From positions 1-45,992 of the forward strand of contig NZ_OY759875.1 in the NCBI RefSeq assembly GCF_963662805.1: a stretch of 45,992 bases of DNA. The letters are read 5' to 3'. The translations under genes and the position numbers were made by a program. Each line of letters opens with the position of its first letter. Within the stretch, counting starts at the first letter, position 1. The notes below the pieces were generated by a model. That model was not told the DNA's origin and did no database searches. It saw only the letters and a list, made by a program, of their open reading frames with translations. The stretch comes from an uncultured Cohaesibacter sp. (GTDB taxonomy: Bacteria > Pseudomonadota > Alphaproteobacteria > Rhizobiales > Cohaesibacteraceae). This document shows, in pieces, positions 43,391-45,992 of this stretch.

Positions 43391-43498
43391 CAAAACGCTC
43401 TCGCCGTTTTCGCTCACGTTGTTTTCGCCTTGCGAAAATCAACTGGCGCTGGCTGGCGACGTCGGCGGCTGAGCCGCCTTGTCTTAAAGGAGTTTCCC
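43391..43498 (+). repeat. two-hairpin element, leader of the holin-like gene
   Basis: ACGCTCTCGCCG then a further TTTTCGCTCACG insertion, hairpin 1 (GTTTTCGC / GCGAAAAT), CTGGCGCTGGCTGGCGACGTC, hairpin 2 with different arms (GGCGGC TGA GCCGCC), CTTGTCTTAAAGGAG and ATG 43499. Here hairpin 2 has compensatory changes compared with the GGCGC/GCGCC of other copies. Confidence 0.75.
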
Positions 43499-44308
43499 AT
43501 GCGGATTTCATCTTTCGGGGCCATCGGTCTCGGCCTGTTGGTCGGGCTGGCCATCGTCTTTTCCAATGCCCATATTGCGCCGCTGTTGGCGGGCCATCCC
43601 TCCGGCGGCATCTATTCGGCACTGGCCTCGATCGGGGTCGGGATGGTCGTCGGCTGCGGCCTCTATGGTCTCGCCAAGCGCGCTGAATTTTTCTTGCCTA
43701 TCCTGATCGGCGGGACGGCCATTGCTCTTGCGGCGGTGCTCGGGGTGCCGCGTCGGGTGCGCGCGCTTGTGGCATTTGTCGCCGCTCTGGCGCTCGGTCT
43801 GCTGATCGGGCGACCGGCCTTTGCCGCCGAGACCTATGTGATCGATACTAAGCCGCTCGTTGAGATGGCGATGCCTTGGATCGAGGCGCTAGTCACAGGG
43901 GCGATCACTCTTGTCATCACCTATGTGGCCACGCTCATTAAAAAATATGTTGGGGTCGAGTTGGATCAGAGGCACCGGGAAAGTCTTGCGCAGATTGTGA
44001 GCAGTAAGCTCAATCAGCTCATTCTTGAGCAATCGACTGCGCGGGTCGGCAGCTTCCAGACCCGTTATCAGATCCTGGAAACCGTTGCCAAATATGTGGG
44101 GCAGCGTGGCCCCGATATCGTCAAACACTTCCGTTTTTCGCCCGAGGAGTTGGAGCAATATGTCGCTGGAAACTTCGGCGAGACGGTCTACAAGCTGGAG
44201 CTAGGTAGCTATGTCCCTCCTCAAGACCCTTCTGGCATTCGCCCTACACCTGCTGATGTCCGTGTTGGACCAGCGATCCTATCGTCGCAAGGCCGACAAG
44301 GCGGATGA
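43499..44308 (+). CDS. multi-span membrane protein, holin-like, 269 aa
   Basis: The ATG follows the element's AAAGGAG. N-terminal segments (ISSFGAIGLGLLVGLAIVFS; LASIGVGMVVGCGLYGLAKR; FFLPILIGGTAIALAAVLGV; ALVAFVAALALGLLIG) predict four membrane spans. After an AFAAE site comes a fifth span (ALVTGAITLVITYVATLIKK) and a cytosolic helix resembling holin LLH-type C-terminal domains. A holin or holin-antiholin fusion is possible. The i-spanin gene overlaps its end by 98 bases. Confidence 0.55.
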   Translation: MRISSFGAIGLGLLVGLAIVFSNAHIAPLLAGHPSGGIYSALASIGVGMVVGCGLYGLAKRAEFFLPILIGGTAIALAAVLGVPRRVRALVAFVAALALGLLIGRPAFAAETYVIDTKPLVEMAMPWIEALVTGAITLVITYVATLIKKYVGVELDQRHRESLAQIVSSKLNQLILEQSTARVGSFQTRYQILETVAKYVGQRGPDIVKHFRFSPEELEQYVAGNFGETVYKLELGSYVPPQDPSGIRPTPADVRVGPAILSSQGRQGG

Positions 44309-44435
44309 CCTGGCCAACGAGCGGGACGCCGAGCAGCGCGCCCGTGAGGCCGAGGGCAGGGCGGCTGACGCGGCACATGGCAACCCTGGCCCTGATGGCA
44401 TTGTTGAGCGCTTGCGCCGGGACGGGGCTCTCTGA
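44211..44435 (+). CDS. inner-membrane spanin (i-spanin-like), 74 aa
   Basis: A single N-terminal membrane anchor (SLLKTLLAFALHLLMSVLDQ) followed by a charged helical part (KADKADDLANERDAEQRARE) fits an i-spanin. It overlaps the lipoprotein gene by 59 bases in another frame, as Rz/Rz1 do. Confidence 0.6.
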   Translation: MSLLKTLLAFALHLLMSVLDQRSYRRKADKADDLANERDAEQRAREAEGRAADAAHGNPGPDGIVERLRRDGAL

Positions 44436-44658
44436 CGCCCCTTCCGGGGCCGTGGCGTCAGCTGCGGTCGCGCCGCCTGTTCCAAGGCTCAAGATCTACA
44501 GCAAAGAGTTTGTCGACCGTCTGGCCGACGAGCTGGACGCAACCCCAGCCGACAGCCCGCCCCGCGTCTGTGCGGCTGACCTTTACACCCTGAGGCGGCA
44601 AATCTGTGCTATCAATAGCCAGCAACCCGCCTGCAAACTGATAGGACAATCGAAATGA
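44377..44658 (+). CDS. outer-membrane spanin lipoprotein (o-spanin-like), 93 aa
   Basis: ATG 44377 gives MATLALMALLSACAGTG, a signal peptide with lipobox LLSAC. The mature part is proline-rich (SAAVAPPVPRLKIY) as in Rz1. The 5' part overlaps the i-spanin gene in another frame. The pair would fuse inner and outer membrane at lysis. Confidence 0.65.
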   Translation: MATLALMALLSACAGTGLSDAPSGAVASAAVAPPVPRLKIYSKEFVDRLADELDATPADSPPRVCAADLYTLRRQICAINSQQPACKLIGQSK

Positions 44659-45350
44659 TGCGGCGATTGATGCGCCTTGTGGCGTCAGGGCTGGCGATTC
44701 TGGTCTGCTGGCACATGTCCGGCGCGGTGGCTGGCTGGAAACAGGATCGGGAAACGCTGTTTCGGGATGGTAAGCGCACACCGGCGATCGTGCGCCGGGT
44801 GATCGATGCGGACACGGTCGAGGTCGATGTGCGGCCATGGCTCGATATCTCGGTCGAGGGCGTCGACGTACGGATCGCCGGGATCGATACGCCAGAGAAG
44901 GTCGGCACCGGCTGCACGATGCACCCCCTCTGGCGAGGCAAGAGCGTGCCCGACGAGGTCAAGGCACACGAAAACCTTCTCGGCTGTCGTGCGACCGCTT
45001 TTGTGGCCGGGACGGATGGCGTCAAAAGCAAGAAGTGCATGGCGCTACTGAAAGGCGAGGCGCGTCAGGCTGGCCTCCTGCATCCCGGTGACCCGGTGAT
45101 CCTGACCGAGATCCATGGCGGGAAATATTATGGCCGGGTGGTTGGTGACCTGCTCTATCCGATCGAGGGCACCAAGGATCCCGTCGTCTGGCAATCCCTT
45201 GCCATGAAGCTCTATTCCGAGGATATGGCGGTTATCTATGGCGCAAAGCTTAAGGATGGCCGTCTGATCGAGGACAGAAACGCCCTGACAAAAGGCGCTT
45301 GGTGGTGCGATGGAAAGACGGCCAAGCCGCCTGAAGGGGAGCGCAATTGA
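44655..45350 (+). CDS. exported thermonuclease-like (SNase) protein, 231 aa
   Basis: The signal peptide (MRRLMRLVASGLAILVCWHM) ends near residue 26. The SNase domain shows VIDADTVEVDV and VRIAGIDTPEKV, with the catalytic Arg and Glu of the R..DTPE motif, and an AxxF-like helix (CRATAFVAG). A third catalytic-site segment is in HGGKYYGRVVGD (Arg). It may degrade DNA in the periplasm, at lysis or against superinfecting phage. The start overlaps the o-spanin stop. Confidence 0.75.
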   Translation: MMRRLMRLVASGLAILVCWHMSGAVAGWKQDRETLFRDGKRTPAIVRRVIDADTVEVDVRPWLDISVEGVDVRIAGIDTPEKVGTGCTMHPLWRGKSVPDEVKAHENLLGCRATAFVAGTDGVKSKKCMALLKGEARQAGLLHPGDPVILTEIHGGKYYGRVVGDLLYPIEGTKDPVVWQSLAMKLYSEDMAVIYGAKLKDGRLIEDRNALTKGAWWCDGKTAKPPEGERN

Positions 45351-45733
45351 TGCCAGACAAGTTTCTGGAGCTTATTGGCCTTGCCCATAGTTCTCGCCCG
45401 GACCTTGTGCCGGGCTTTTTTGGTGCCCTCGCACGGGCCATCGTGGTCAGCTGGCGGATGGTGCTGAAGGATTGCAGCTGGCTGACCGTTCTACGCGCGA
45501 TTGCTTATGCGATCGGTGCGGTGGTGGTTGGTCTCATGGCGGCATATTTTTTGACCGGTATCACCGAGCCGGTGATGGTGAAACTGCTGGCGCTATCCGG
45601 CATCACCATCGAGGAGCCGCGCACGCCAGCGACATTTCTGACCGGTTACGCAGGTATAACGCTGTTGGATGGGGTGTTGAAGCTGGCCAAGACATGGAGC
45701 GAAAATCCCAGATTGCCGCTTTTGAAAAAGTGA
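45350..45733 (+). CDS. small membrane protein, holin-like (LydA-type), 127 aa
   Basis: ATG 45350 overlaps the previous stop. A strong span (LTVLRAIAYAIGAVVVGLMA) and a second weaker one (TFLTGYAGITLLDGVLKLAK) match holins of the LydA/class III type, in which a GYAG..L segment occurs near the C terminus. It would form the second holin candidate of the lysis module. Terminator follows directly. Confidence 0.55.
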   Translation: MPDKFLELIGLAHSSRPDLVPGFFGALARAIVVSWRMVLKDCSWLTVLRAIAYAIGAVVVGLMAAYFLTGITEPVMVKLLALSGITIEEPRTPATFLTGYAGITLLDGVLKLAKTWSENPRLPLLKK

Positions 45734-45745
45734 TGTGATCACCCG

Positions 45746-45777
45746 GCCCGCTGGAGCAATCCGGCGGGCTTTTTTTT
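45746..45777 (+). terminator. strong Rho-independent terminator after the late operon
   Basis: GCCCGCTGGA GCAA TCCGGCGGGC forms a 10-pair stem with GNRA loop (one G-T pair) and is followed by eight T residues. It marks the end of late transcription. Confidence 0.85.
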
Positions 45778-45780
45778 CGT

Positions 45781-45992
45781 CTAGTCCCTCATGTTAGGCG
45801 GTAACGCTCTGCAGGTTGAGGCATCCGAAAGACTTTGTTCTGGAAGATCAGGTTCTAAATCTGCTGTTTGTGAGCAGGCGTCCAGCACGACATCCATGTC
45901 GCCCTGATCGAGAACCGCAAATAACGTCAAGCCATTGCCGTTGGGCAATACATTGACTTTCGCCCGTTCGAAAATAATCTCCAGACCTCGCT
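45781..45992 (-). CDS. hypothetical protein on the opposite strand (partial)
   Basis: A minus-strand frame runs from the window edge to a stop at 45783-45781, reading GLEIIFERAKVNVLPNGNGL, then TLFAVLDQGDMDVVLDACSQ. It has at least 70 codons. It converges on the late operon just beyond the terminator. The composition is protein-like but no family is recognised; it may be a moron or a flanking gene. Confidence 0.4.
   Translation of the reverse strand, partial: RGLEIIFERAKVNVLPNGNGLTLFAVLDQGDMDVVLDACSQTADLEPDLPEQSLSDASTCRALPPNMRD

Noticed and set aside
1..45992. Integrase, att sites, insertion sequences or transposases
   Set aside because: No tyrosine/serine recombinase or transposase motifs and no terminal direct repeats were found; prophage ends probably lie outside the window.

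Overview
The window is almost entirely a temperate tailed phage (prophage) from a GC-rich alphaproteobacterium, probably of the Hyphomicrobiales (Rhizobiales) type. The evidence is a GapR/DUF2312-like gene, a DnaA-domain-IV-like regulator, ~100-base intergenic palindromic elements reminiscent of rhizobial mosaic elements, and a virion gene set that pairs a lambda-like head (Nu1-A-W-B-C/Nu3-D-E-FI-FII order) with a P2-like contractile tail (V-W-J-I-fibre-FI-FII-E/E'-T-U-X-D order). No integrase, att site, tRNA, rRNA or CRISPR array is visible. Both window edges cut genes.

Layout. 1-3258 (minus strand): a leftward early operon of small genes, with an HD-domain nucleotide phosphohydrolase and a GapR-like protein. 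3281-4940: the immunity region, with two divergent promoters (leftward and rightward) built on the same plan of TTTACA -35 boxes, a 16-bp palindrome in the spacer and flanking 15-bp palindromes. Between them lie a secreted protein and a convergent S24/CI-type repressor. 4960-14900 (plus): a rightward early operon, tightly coupled by ATGA overlaps. It carries a Cro-like regulator, a DnaA-C-like protein, a C5-methyltransferase-like protein, a PP-loop/PAPS-reductase-like protein, a DnaG-like primase, a ParB-N-domain protein, HTH regulators, a nucleoside-deoxyribosyltransferase-like protein and a P-loop helicase. It is followed by an array of about ten GTTACC repeats that looks like a replication origin. 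15819-24687: packaging and head genes, with a cosB/pac-like repeat cluster upstream of the small terminase. 24690-39957: baseplate, fibres, sheath, tube, tape measure and tail tip. 40144-45778: accessory virion genes and a lysis module (permuted papain-like enzyme, M15 peptidase, holin-like proteins, nested spanins, exported nuclease), ended by a strong terminator.

Two features cut across this map. First, six copies of a structured two-hairpin element lie in four intergenic regions, three of which feed directly into a Shine-Dalgarno and start codon; the hairpin arms differ between copies but stay complementary. Second, single-base frame breaks (about 30) are concentrated in 0.4-5 kb and 23.7-28.1 kb plus one in the large terminase. 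In every case the protein resumes in another frame with family-like sequence, so consensus (homopolymer) error is the simplest explanation, with prophage decay as the alternative. Those genes are listed as pseudogenes with their reconstructed extents. One frame break is different: the tail chaperone break at T TTT TTT (35035-35041) is a canonical programmed -1 frameshift as in P2 E/E'.
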